Of a DNA stretch of 64,000 bases, positions 9,612 through 17,826 are shown in pieces. The notes under the pieces were generated by a model that was not told the origin of the DNA, made no database searches, and saw nothing but the letters and a program-made list of their open reading frames with translations. Within the stretch, counting starts at the first letter, position 1. Each line of letters starts with the position of its first letter. Origin of the DNA: Nemertoderma westbladi. Lineage: Eukaryota > Xenacoelomorpha > Nemertodermatida > Nemertodermatidae. A program made the position numbers and the translations under genes. The stretch lies in contig JAUCBJ010003007.1 of the NCBI GenBank assembly GCA_032718475.1, positions 1 through 64,000 on the forward strand. Direction: 5' to 3'.

Positions 9612-10440
9612 AGGGTGAAGATCTGGGATTCACACTTCAAGAACGCAGAAGTAGTAGATATCCGGCAACTACAGTCACAGACACCGACTTTGCGGATGAC
9701 ATCGCCCTGCTCTCTAATACGCTAGCAGATGCACAGCTTCTACTAAATAAAGTGGAGAGGGCTGCTAAGGAGGTTGGATTGCATATAAATGCTACCAAGA
9801 CCGAATTAATGACCTTTAATGTTGATGGAAACTTGACAACCATTGATAATAATCAACTAAGGAAGGTCGATGACTTCCAGTACCTTGGATCATGGATAGA
9901 GAGTAGCAAAAAGGACATAGAAGTTAGGAAAGCAAAGGCTTGGGTGGCTCTATCAAAAATGGATACCATCTGGAAATCAGATCTCTCCAGGCACCTGAAG
10001 ACTAAGTTCTTTCGAGCCACAGTGGAAAGTGTATTTTTATACGGGGGTGAGACCTGGACACTGACTAAATCACTTGAACAACGAATTGATGGTTGCTACA
10101 CAAGACTACTAAGGGCAGCCCTAAACATCAGCTGGAGACAACACATGACAAACGCCGAGCTTTATGGTACAATACCACCTGTATCAACCACCCTCCGTGA
10201 ACGCAGATTAAGATTCAGTGGGCACTGCTGGCGAAGTAAAGATGAGGTCATACCAGATCTACTTCTCTGGCAACCAACTCATGGAAAGCGTAGTCGTGGA
10301 CGACCTGCCATAACATATATAGATCAACTTGAAAGGGATACTGAACTTGGGAGAAACGAAATTACGACAACTATGGAGAATCGGGAAGCCTGGAAGGATC
10401 TCATTTCCACTGTCCGAGTTCGCTCGACCTAGTAGTAGTA
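9612..10440 (+). pseudogene. 5'-truncated RTE-like LINE, RT tail and 3' end
   Basis: The copy starts just before the last catalytic RT block: GFTLQERRSSRYPA, then TDTDFADDIALLS with the aspartate pair. It continues open through YLGSWIESSKKDIEVRKAKA, LYGGETWTLT, RLRFSGHCWRSKDEVIPDL and KRSRGRPAITYIDQL to a stop at 10430-10432. The 3' end is CTAGTAGTAGTAGTAG, the same kind of (TAG)n tail as the LINE copies at 1-2377 and 13332-14108, so it is a related but distinct family. The 5' truncation is typical of incomplete target-primed reverse transcription. Confidence 0.8.
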
Positions 10441-10690
10441 GTAGGCCTACCTGAGGAAGAACTCTAACTACAGTTTGAAAGCTCGTATCTACCGTACCTA
10501 TTATTTTCCTTTTGTTTGTGGGCTGAGACCTTTTTAATTATATTAAACTATATTATTATATTTACCCCACATTATTAACAATGTCTTTCTTTCAAATGAT
10601 ATTAATACTTTCTAAAAAAAGGAAGAAAATACCCAAATATTGTAAATGGCTGGAAATCACCACCGTACCCCCAACTGTCTTGCTTAACTA
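10441..10690. repeat. Right copy of the inverted AT-rich repeat
   Basis: Reverse-complement partner of 3483-3890. It starts GTAGGCCTACCTGAGGAAG directly after the LINE (TAG)n tail and passes through CTACAGTTTGAAAGCTCG, ACCTATTATTTTCCTTTTG and TGTGGGCTGAGACC to GGAAATCACCACCGTA. The outer half is more diverged. Confidence 0.6.
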
Positions 10691-10754
10691 TTTAAAAATC
10701 TCGTCAATATTGATTTTCACATTTCATAGCTATTCTAGATCTAATTCATCGTTA

Positions 10755-11051
10755 AGGACTGTTTTCGCTACAACAGTTTCTGGAACAGTTTTCTGCAACA
10801 ATTTTCTGTAATATTAAAATACATCAGATTTGTGTGCTTTTGGAGCTAATTATTCTAGAACAAAATTTATTTACAATAATAAAAATTCGCTTCAACTATT
10901 TTTTGTTCTAGAATATGCAGTATCAAGCAAGTCTACACAAAACTTATATATAACACTACAGAAAACTATTGCAGAAAACTGTTAGAGAAAACTGTTGCAG
11001 AAAACTGTTCCAGAAAACTGTTGCAGAAACTGTTGTAGCGAAAACAGTGCA
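10755..11051. repeat. Small foldback element, about 0.3 kb
   Basis: Terminal inverted repeats read ACTGTTTTCGCTACAACAG on the left and its complement CTGTTGTAGCGAAAACAGT on the right. Inner inverted segments TTCTAGAACAAAAT and TTTTTGTTCTAGAATA extend the fold. The right arm has gained extra copies of the 12-bp unit CAGAAAACTGTT. No coding capacity; a MITE-like nonautonomous element is likely. I could not identify a target-site duplication. Confidence 0.65.
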
Positions 11052-11822
11052 TAAACGAGTATACTACAGTATATATAGTTACAAAATTAAATTTATGATG
11101 TGAGTTGATTTAGAATCTGAATTGTTTGATATTTACGTAGAATTATCAGTTACCACCTTGTGTTAGGTTGAATTATCAGTTACCACTTTGTGTTAAGGTT
11201 GAATATTTGGGACTAAAGGAGAACATTAGAGTTAGATGCGCAGGTTTCGCTTTCCGAAGAGAATTTGGTAAAGTTCTTAAAAGGTTAGAATTACTGTAGT
11301 ACGGTAGTATAAGTAATAATCATTATATTTGCAATAATGGGTTACAAATTTTGTAATTAATACCTACCCTATATAGCGCGGAGTGCACATTTTTGGAGCA
11401 CATCATTGAGGCTAATTAATGCACCGACATACCTCTCTTTACTCAGTATTACCTCATGTCATATCAGCTCGCTAAAACACTCTAGATGTATCCCCAATAA
11501 GCCGCGGAAGTATGAGTTTGAATGTAAATTCGTAGCCAACATATATGGATGTATTGGCGTTGCTACTAATGTACTACAACTTCTTGGTCGAGCGTGCTCG
11601 AACATTATGGCGCTGCATGATGAGCTTCTGCACAGATTTATTTCCTGATGTAGCTGCAGTGTTCACCGAAACGGATTTTTATGTTTATGTAGGGTGATGT
11701 TCGGTTTAATAACTGGACCGTTGATGTATGTTTCCTGAATTCAGTGACATAACATCACATTTACAGTAAGTAATTAGTTTATTTTTGAGATTTTATTTAT
11801 TTTTGATAATATAAGTATTAAT
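11052..11822. other. Noncoding stretch with a short duplication
   Basis: A 30-bp near-duplication (AATTATCAGTTACCAC at 11141 and again at 11171) is the only structure seen. The 80-codon plus-strand frame near 11406-11648 has no recognisable motif and is not called. Confidence 0.5.
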
Positions 11823-12149
11823 TTACAAATTATAACACTCATGGTTCGCACACAAATTATAAGGAACTTTTAGAGCCTGGCAACTACGTCTTGCAGTAGA
11901 AAAATGTTTTTGAGAATTGCATCTACAGGATGCTACTGTATTTGTAATATAGGCTCTGGAGCCATTGCTGGTACACCCTGGATCTGGTTTAAGTTTGTTA
12001 TCGGCCGACAACATCCAACCAAAGTTTGTTGGTTCTAGTGGTGGTCTATCTAGTATAATGTCCCCAGCAGCTCTCCAGAACAATAACTGCAATCTCGCTC
12101 TTCTTATATGCTGGATTGCCGAGACATCTGTTGGAGGTAAACTTTGTAT
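11823..12149 (-). pseudogene. Last exon of a decayed gene: LPPT motif and cysteine-rich C-terminus
   Basis: Minus-strand exon of 108 codons ending at TAA (11823-11825). An acceptor TTTATTTCAG lies at 12150-12159 and the exon starts in phase 0. It encodes SLPPTDVSAIQHIRRARLQ, then PTNFGWML, then a C-rich end (SCRC, RRSC, LCANHECYNL). I recognise the order LPPT-xx-A-xx-QH-RA, P-T-x-x-GW, CxC, C-terminal C-x-N from anonymous multi-copy invertebrate proteins with a CxC/tesmin-like tail; their function is unknown to me. It joins in frame to the exon ending at 12363. This exon looks intact, but the gene upstream is broken. Confidence 0.6.
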
Positions 12150-12362
12150 CTGAAATAAATAAGAAATATAAATTTTATTTTGTTCATGATATTTCACAAA
12201 ACTAGGTTAGCTAGAACTGTAATTAGATGTACAGTAGTGCGAGTATATGCAAAATAAAAATAGTCACAATACGAGTTCAGGTTCTAGTATTATATACAGC
12301 GCTGGTTGTACACTAATAACGGTTGATCACCCATTAAAGTCATATCATAATAATTGTCTTAC

Positions 12363-13037
12363 CTTTGGGGGATGTTTGGTTGTAGTAAACACTTTGTATC
12401 TTAGCACATTTAATGATTTGGGCGCCCCTTTACTTACATACCGATATAGGTTTAAGAGAAATACATTGCCAGCTTTTAACCAATCATCTTCATCAACAAA
12501 GGTGTCAGTAAACGCGGTCAATGTGCTACTCATGGAAGGGAGCAACTTTAGAGCTGTCTTCTTTCCTTTACGGAAGGGAGCAACTTTAGAGCTGTCTTCT
12601 TTCCTTTACGGAAGGGAGCAACTTTAGAGCTGTCTTCTTTCCTTTACAGAAGGGAGCAACTTTAGAGCTGTCTTCTTTCCTTTACGGAAGGGAGCAACTT
12701 TAGAGCTGTCTTCTTTCCTTTAAGGAAGGGAGCAACTTTAGAGCTGTCTTCTTTCCTTTAAGGAAGGGAGCAACTTTAGAGCTGTCTTCTTTCCTTTACG
12801 GAAGGGAGCAACTTTAGAGCTGTCTTCTTTCCTTTACGGAAGGGAGCAACTTTAGAGCTGTCTTCTTTCCTTTACGGAAGGGAGCAACTTTAGAGCTGTC
12901 TTCTTTCCTTTACGGAAGGGAGCAACTTTAGAGCTGTCTTCTTTCCTTTACGGAAGGGAGCAACTTTAGAGCTGTCTTCTTTCCTTTACGGAGGGAAATG
13001 AAACCGTATCACAGCCTGTTGAACAATGTAAAGCTTG
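12363..13037 (-). pseudogene. Penultimate exon of the decayed gene, expanded by a minisatellite
   Basis: The 5' part (13000-13037, minus) reads ALHCSTGCDTVSF, a GCDT-S motif typical of the same anonymous family. The 3' part reads KGKKTALKLLPS, LTAFTDTFVDEDDWLKAGN, then PKSLNVLRYKVF, and ends at AAG just before a GTAAGA donor (12357-12362). The phase matches the next exon's acceptor, so KHPPK joins IQSLPPT. In family members GCDT-S is followed directly by a GKxxALK motif; here about 12 tandem copies of a 38-bp segment encoding that motif lie between them. Because 38 is not a multiple of 3, the frame is destroyed and TAA appears. A TAA also lies just upstream of ALHC, so the true 5' boundary is uncertain. 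Confidence 0.55.
12536..12995. repeat. 38-bp minisatellite, about 12.1 copies, within a former exon
   Basis: The unit begins AAGGGAGCAACTTTAGAGCT and ends TTCCTTTACGG. Copies start at 12536, 12574 and so on, nearly identical (ACGG versus AAGG or ACAG variants). On the minus strand one frame of each unit reads RKGKKTALKLLPS, the exon's own coding sequence. Confidence 0.95.
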
Positions 13038-13039
13038 TT

Positions 13040-13190
13040 ATCTACCTTATGTTATATTGTATCAAATTACCCCAAGTGCATCTATAATCATGTATATTAT
13101 GCATCTTGTATCTTTCTATATTCTCATATGTCTGACCATTTTACGAATTAAAGCCGCCGGGGCCTAAAGCCGGATGTTGAATTGAATTGA
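13040..13190 (+). mobile_element. Possible LINE 3' end with TTGAA repeats
   Basis: Noncoding sequence ending AAGCCGGATGTTGAATTGAATTGAA resembles the 3' UTR and short-repeat tail of a CR1/L2-type element (AATTAAAGCCGCCGGGGC just before it). There is no coding part. Evidence is limited to the terminal repeat and the hairpin-like GCCGCCGGGGCCTAAAGCCGG. Confidence 0.35.
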
Positions 13191-13331
13191 AAAGCAAGCA
13201 GACTGTGACACTTATCCTTTAATGTTGCAGCTGTTGCGTTTATGTCAATAACTTTTCCTGAGAATCGTTTCAAAGTTAATTTTGTAGTTGGTTTCATATT
13301 CCAAAAAAATAACAATCAAAGTACAAATATA

Positions 13332-14110
13332 TCTGTCAGCTCATTAGAACATGCTGCTTCTAGTGTTGGTCTTTTTATTAACTCCAGAAAGACCAAAATT
13401 CTGACAGTTAACCTTGAAAGTCCTGATCGGATGAGCATAAGCTCAAAGGATGGTATGCTTGAGCATGTGGACAACTTCTGTTACCTGGGATCATGGATCC
13501 GGAAGTCAGGTGAGGACCTTCGAATACGTAAGGGAAAGGCATGGGCAGCCTTGAATAGACTTTCCAGGATTTGGAAGTCACCGAGAATTAATCGGAAACT
13601 TAAGGTCCGGTTATTTAGAGCAGCAGTAGTTCCAGTACTCCTCCACGGGAGTCCATGCTGGGCTCTAACTGCTGAGGACACCAAATCTCTGGATGGCACA
13701 TTCACAAGAATGCTACGCCGGGTTCATTGTGTCAAGTACAATGCACACATCTCCAATAACATATATAACATATAACTATATAACATTGGAGGTGTCTCAT
13801 TGGTTCCCCCAAGCTTGACACTAGAACAAAATCGCCTCCGCTTTGCAGGACATTGCTTTCGCCGTGAGGACCAGCCAGTGCATAATATTGTACTTTGGCA
13901 GCCTCATGGAGTGAATAAGCATGGTGGACAGCCCATGACTTTCTTGAGACGCATCTTAAAGGACACTGGCCTTAAAGATGCGGATGATCTAGCTAATGTC
14001 ATGGGTGATAGGGAGTTGTGGCGGTGCAATTTTGTTGACAAGCCGGCACAGCATTCTTAAAAATGCAGCTGCAATGCAGCATGTCGATCCTAGTAGTAGT
14101 AGTAGTAGAT
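13332..14110 (+). mobile_element. 5'-truncated RTE-like LINE copy with target-site duplication
   Basis: Close copy of the 3' end of the LINE at 1-2377. It begins near CAGCTCATTAGAACATG and runs through YLGSWIRKSGEDL and RLRFAGHCFRRED to GCATGTCGATCC and a (TAG)n tail ending at 14108. The frame is broken near 13755, where an AACATATATAACATATAA stretch replaces part of the coding sequence. The 8-bp CAAATATA occurs at 13324-13331 and again at 14111-14118, a plausible target-site duplication. It lacks the RT catalytic aspartates and the endonuclease. It sits inside the decayed minus-strand gene, where it separates the exon at 14119-14743 from the next. Confidence 0.85.
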
Positions 14111-14118
14111 CAAATATA

Positions 14119-14743
14119 ATAAATGTTTTGTGAGAGTTTGTGTATTTAGTGGTGAAGTTTTCACATAAAGTGTTCACACCTACTTGGCCAGTGTATATGG
14201 TATAATGAGGCATTCCCATCGACCAGTAGTTCCAAGTCCACAGGTTCAAGAGTATCACAATAATGTGCAATTCAAAATAAAGCCGATTTTTTGGCCACTG
14301 CGCATGCATCCATTTTCATTAAAAAGTGTTGTGAGGGAGGAAATGGTGACAGCTCGAAATTGAATAATGTGTCTAACTCGATATGTTGTTGTTGTGCAAT
14401 AACAAGATGTCCGTACAGTTTCTCTGAATCGCAATAACTCATTGGTGCTGTTTCGCACTGGATATGTTTAGCCATTGTAACTACTTCTTGTTTAATGGGT
14501 GAGTAGAAGGATTCTGGGAGGCTGTATGTATATAAACCTATTTATTCCTTTGGTCCCAATATCAACCGAATTGTCCACATTTACAGCAGGAGAAGCGACA
14601 TGTCCTGTCCATCAACAATATTAATCACTTTATTACTGTAACATTTCAAGGAAGGATTGGCACTTTTTTTCAGAGCAGCTGCTATACTCTTTCTATCCTT
14701 TGCGTCAAGTGCTCTCCGTTTCTCGGATTCTTCCCTATGTATA
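14119..14743 (-). pseudogene. Large exon of the decayed gene, with two frameshifts and a LINE insertion
   Basis: Minus-strand pieces in three frames follow the order expected of the family. From 14743: HREESEKRRALDAKDRKSIA and NPSLKCYSNKVINIVDGQ; after a shift near 14606, SPAVNVDNSVDIGTKGINR; after a second shift near 14540, SLPESFYSPIKQEVVTMAKH, SEKLYGHLVIAQQQ, LFNFELSPFPPSQ and AVAKKSALF. After a stop come LELLVDGNASLY and, shifted again, SHKTFIIFD. The VDGNA...IIFD pair resembles the metal-binding aspartates of a PIN/FEN-like nuclease fold; this is inference. The LINE at 13332-14110 is inserted right after IIFD. An AG acceptor is plausible at 14744-14745. Clearly nonfunctional. Confidence 0.55.
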
Positions 14744-14811
14744 CTAATACATTCTCAGTTAGCCTAATAAAAACATCGGAGCAACCAATATATTGTACAT
14801 GTACAAGCCTC

Positions 14812-15087
14812 AAAGTAAAGTAAAGTAAATTTTCTTCGGCCACTAGGCCAGTGATTATGCACAAAGTCTGACGACTTATTTCCAGTGCGGTCCCCCAGAA
14901 CTTTACTCCCCAGAGGAAACTCCAGTACTCATTTAGCTACCACTTAAGGATGCAAGGCAGAGATGCGCCCTGGCTGGTCCCTTTAAAGCATTCGTGCCGA
15001 AACGAAAACTGCCCTGGCCCATGTGAGGATCGAATCCACGACCTACGGGAGATGTGAATTCAATGCAACCACTACACCAAGGTGGAA
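14812..15087 (-). mobile_element. tRNA-derived SINE
   Basis: Read on the minus strand it starts GTTCCACCTTGGTGTAGTGG (A-box TGGTGTAGTGG), carries a B-box GGATTCGATCC about 40 bp later, then a roughly 200-bp body and a tail of TTTAC repeats. The boxes are the internal RNA polymerase III promoter. Spacing and the body make it a SINE rather than a tRNA gene. No second strand of an acceptor stem is preserved. Confidence 0.8.
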
Positions 15088-15634
15088 CTATTAAAGTCTA
15101 TGCACATTTTATCTATTAAAGACTATTAAAGCCTCCTATGAAAGTTTGTGAAATGTTCCCTTAAGTCTACCCAACAGCCGTTGGTACCCGGCTGGCAGCC
15201 ACCGCCACTGGTTCAGTTTTCTGGTTTTGTTAGTTTAATCGACAGCTGTTGTAAACGTCCCAGATATACAAAACCTACTAAGCCTTTACATTACAATTGA
15301 GCTTAGCCTGAGTTGATGACAGTATTATAACGATGACAATTAGGCCCTATAGATACATACGATATATAAATGATGTAATGCTTGACATTACACTAACTGG
15401 CTGAATAGAGATAGAACAATAATTAACGATATAATTAATGTGTAACTCCAATTGACAATAAGTATTGAAATGTTGTTCAGCTGTACAAGTGTAGCTGTGG
15501 GTATTTAATTTCGCGTTCCATATTGTTGATAATATGCTAATATTTCGAATATCGCACATCGAATCGTTCCCAACTTTTTTATTCAACAACTAGATACTAA
15601 TTGATAAATAGTCGCGTTAAAAATTGTTGCTTAC
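15088..15634. other. Intronic or intergenic stretch, nothing recognised
   Basis: AT-rich noncoding sequence between the SINE and the next minus-strand exon of the decayed gene. No motif or RNA feature is seen. Confidence 0.5.
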
Positions 15635-15998
15635 CTGCGTGAGTTTTTGAGATATTGGATGGTTATACACACATACACAACCACATCGTGTTTTTGAACG
15701 GCTCAACTCTTGACAAGAACTACCTCGTCTTAAGACAGGTTCGATATTATCACACCACACACTAATTATATTTGGACTATCATTGAATACATATTTGAAA
15801 CAGAAGTCACATTCACTGGAATACTTTACGGCTGATTTTCGAAATCTTAGCATTTCATCATAACTAGCAATGTATCCATTAATCCAATCGAGTGTAAAGT
15901 ATCAATAAGTTCCCTGGATCCAAACTGGAAGTGTTGCTTTATAGACAAACCAAGCGTGGCGTGGTATGATTATACGATTTACTGACTTCAATTGCACC
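15635..15998 (-). pseudogene. Exon of the decayed gene: GSRELID / SYDE region
   Basis: The minus strand reads, with frameshifts, SVNRIIIPRH, then LGLSIKQHFQFGSRELIDTL, then ASYDEMLRFRKSAVKYS and ISVWCDNIE. The order GLxxxxxxGSRxLIDxL, SYxExxRFxxSA, DN is what I recall from the anonymous GCDT/CxC family upstream of its HxExxxxR segment, so it fits between the exons at 21.5 kb and 14.7 kb. A good donor, CACGCAG followed by GTAAGC, ends the exon at 15635. A TATCAG acceptor is possible at 15999. At least two frameshifts (near 15960 and 15880) mark it as decayed. Confidence 0.5.
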
Positions 15999-16005
15999 TG
16001 ATACT

Positions 16006-16109
16006 AAGGTTGAAACGAATTCCAATGATGTTGGGTTCCGGCTTGTGAATTGAAGAGCACTTTCCTTTGAGAAATCTCTCAACCTTTAAGAAGTTTTAGT
16101 GTAAATTGG
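16006..16109. repeat. 104-bp dispersed repeat, copy 1
   Basis: Identical by eye to 58790-58893. It begins AAGGTTGAAACGAATTCC and ends AAGTTTTAGTGTAAATTGG. Inside, AAGGTTGA and TCAACCTT form an inverted pair. Function unknown; a short nonautonomous element or part of a larger repeat. Confidence 0.85.
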
Positions 16110-16138
16110 TATTATCTTAAATAGCGGAAAGGTTTAAA

Positions 16139-16679
16139 TTGTTTCTTAAATTTTAAACACCCATATCTCAGAATGACGTTTTTTCATGAAAAAGGCTATT
16201 TCTCCGCCAAGTTTAACTGAAATGAGTTGAAATTTGGTACACTTGTTAAGATTACCCCTCTCCATACTTCTTCTTAACAAATTTGGTTGGAAATGCCCTG
16301 GAGCCTTTTTATATCAAAAAGTCCCAAAAAAATCCTTTTTTGGGGCCTTTTTGTTCTAAAAAGGCTCCAGAGTATTTGAGGCATAACTTGTTAAGAAGAA
16401 TTGGATGCAGGATTCTTCTGAACCTATAATCCAAATTTCGACAATTTTCAACAAATATTGGTGGAGAAATAGCCCTTGGCGCAAAAAGGCACTTTTGGCC
16501 ATTACGGAGCTATTTTGTGGCCAATTTTAAAAATATTTGGTTTGACTATTCTCCGACAGTCCAGACGACGTTTAGTACCAGAAAAAATAATTTTCACCCA
16601 ATTTTAAGGTCCAGAGACACAAAAATGTGAGGTTCAATTTGGGGGTGCTACCCCCCCCCCACCCCCCCCCCCCCCTTAA
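16139..16679. repeat. Foldback-type repeat ending in a C run and TTAA
   Basis: An inner palindrome pairs AAAAAGGCTATTTCTCCGCC (near 16190) with GGTGGAGAAATAGCCCTTGG (near 16460), and CTTCTTAACAAATTTGG with its partner near 16390-16440. The right end is CTA, a run of about 25 C broken by one A, then TTAA at 16676-16679. The same CTAC(n)TTAA end closes the large foldback at 56814-57968. The left end is not clear. No protein is encoded. Confidence 0.55.
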
Positions 16680-16830
16680 TTTGTAACCTCAGTACAAATT
16701 TTGCTGCATATAATGGCGTATATATAATTACTGGTCACCAGTTTTATAGCATTTGGTAACGCCTCTTTAAAACAAATTAATGAAGCACATATCCCTGGAT
16801 AGAACGTAAATTAGCGGAGAAATTCTATAT

Positions 16831-17509
16831 TAAAAGAGACAGACCAACACTCAACACTCAACACCCAATACCTAAAAGAGACAGACCAACACTCAACACC
16901 CAATACCTAAAAGAGACAGACCAACACTCAACACCCAATACCTAAAAGAGACAGACCAACACTCAACACCCAATACCTAAAAGAGACAGACCAACACTCA
17001 ACACCCAATACCTAAAAGAGACAGACCAACACTCAACACCCAATACCTAAAAGAGACAGACCAACACTCAACACCCAATACCTAAAAGAGACAGACCAAC
17101 ACTCAACACCCAATACCTAAAAGAGACAGACCAACACTCAACACCCAATACCTAAAAGAGACAGACCAACACTCAACACCCAATACCTAAAAGAGACAGA
17201 CCAACACTCAACACCCAATACCTAAAAGAGACAGACCAACACTCAACACCCAATACCTAAAAGAGACAGACCAACACTCAACACCCAATACCTAAAAGAG
17301 ACAGACCAACACTCAACACCCCATACCTAAAAGAGACAGACCAACACTCAACACCCAATACCTAAAAGAGACAGACCAACACTCAACACCCAATACCTAA
17401 AAGAGACAGACCAACACTCAACACCCAATACTTAAAAGAGACAGACCAAAACTCAACACCCAATACCTAAAAGAGACAGACCAACACTCAACACCCAATA
17501 CCTAAAAGA
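16831..17509. repeat. 35-bp minisatellite, about 19 copies
   Basis: The unit is TAAAAGAGACAGACCAACAC followed by TCAACACCCAATACC. The first copy has an extra AACACTC. Three or four point variants in all; very homogeneous, so recently expanded. Noncoding. Confidence 0.97.
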
Positions 17510-17570
17510 ACACGATGCGGGGTGGTGAGAATTAACTTTTATACAGTAGTGTAGTTCCAGTTCCAATTAT

Positions 17571-17597
17571 GGGGGGGGGGGGGGGGGGGGGGGGGGG
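17571..17597. repeat. Run of 27 G
   Basis: An uninterrupted G run preceded by CCAATTAT and followed by TAGGTGC. It resembles the G/C-run ends of the foldback elements but lacks a TTAA. Sequence length here may be unreliable. The rest of 17510-17826 is noncoding LINE 3' flank. Confidence 0.8.
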
Positions 17598-17826
17598 TAG
17601 GTGCAACCTAGATACCTACCGGTAGCAGTATTTTTGTCATTGGTGCAGTAGTTGTCAGTAGTATAATAGTTTCTAGTATTCTTACCGGTTAGACGCATAG
17701 TTGATTACTGCTTGATAAAGGCCTGTTGGCTGAAATATAGCATTAGTATTATTATATACCGATCGATTATGTGATATAGACCACATTCAACTTATATAAC
17801 TATAATGTATAAATAAATCTATCTAT

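Noticed and set aside
10581-10811. Plus-strand frame of 76 codons
   Set aside because: It crosses the inverted AT-rich repeat and the foldback element boundary, with no family resemblance.
12247-12627. Plus-strand frame of 126 codons
   Set aside because: It runs antisense to the better-supported GCDT/CxC exon and into the 38-bp minisatellite.
14812-15087. Functional tRNA gene on the minus strand
   Set aside because: A- and B-boxes are present, but the element continues for about 200 bp into a SINE body with a TTTAC tail and no acceptor stem.
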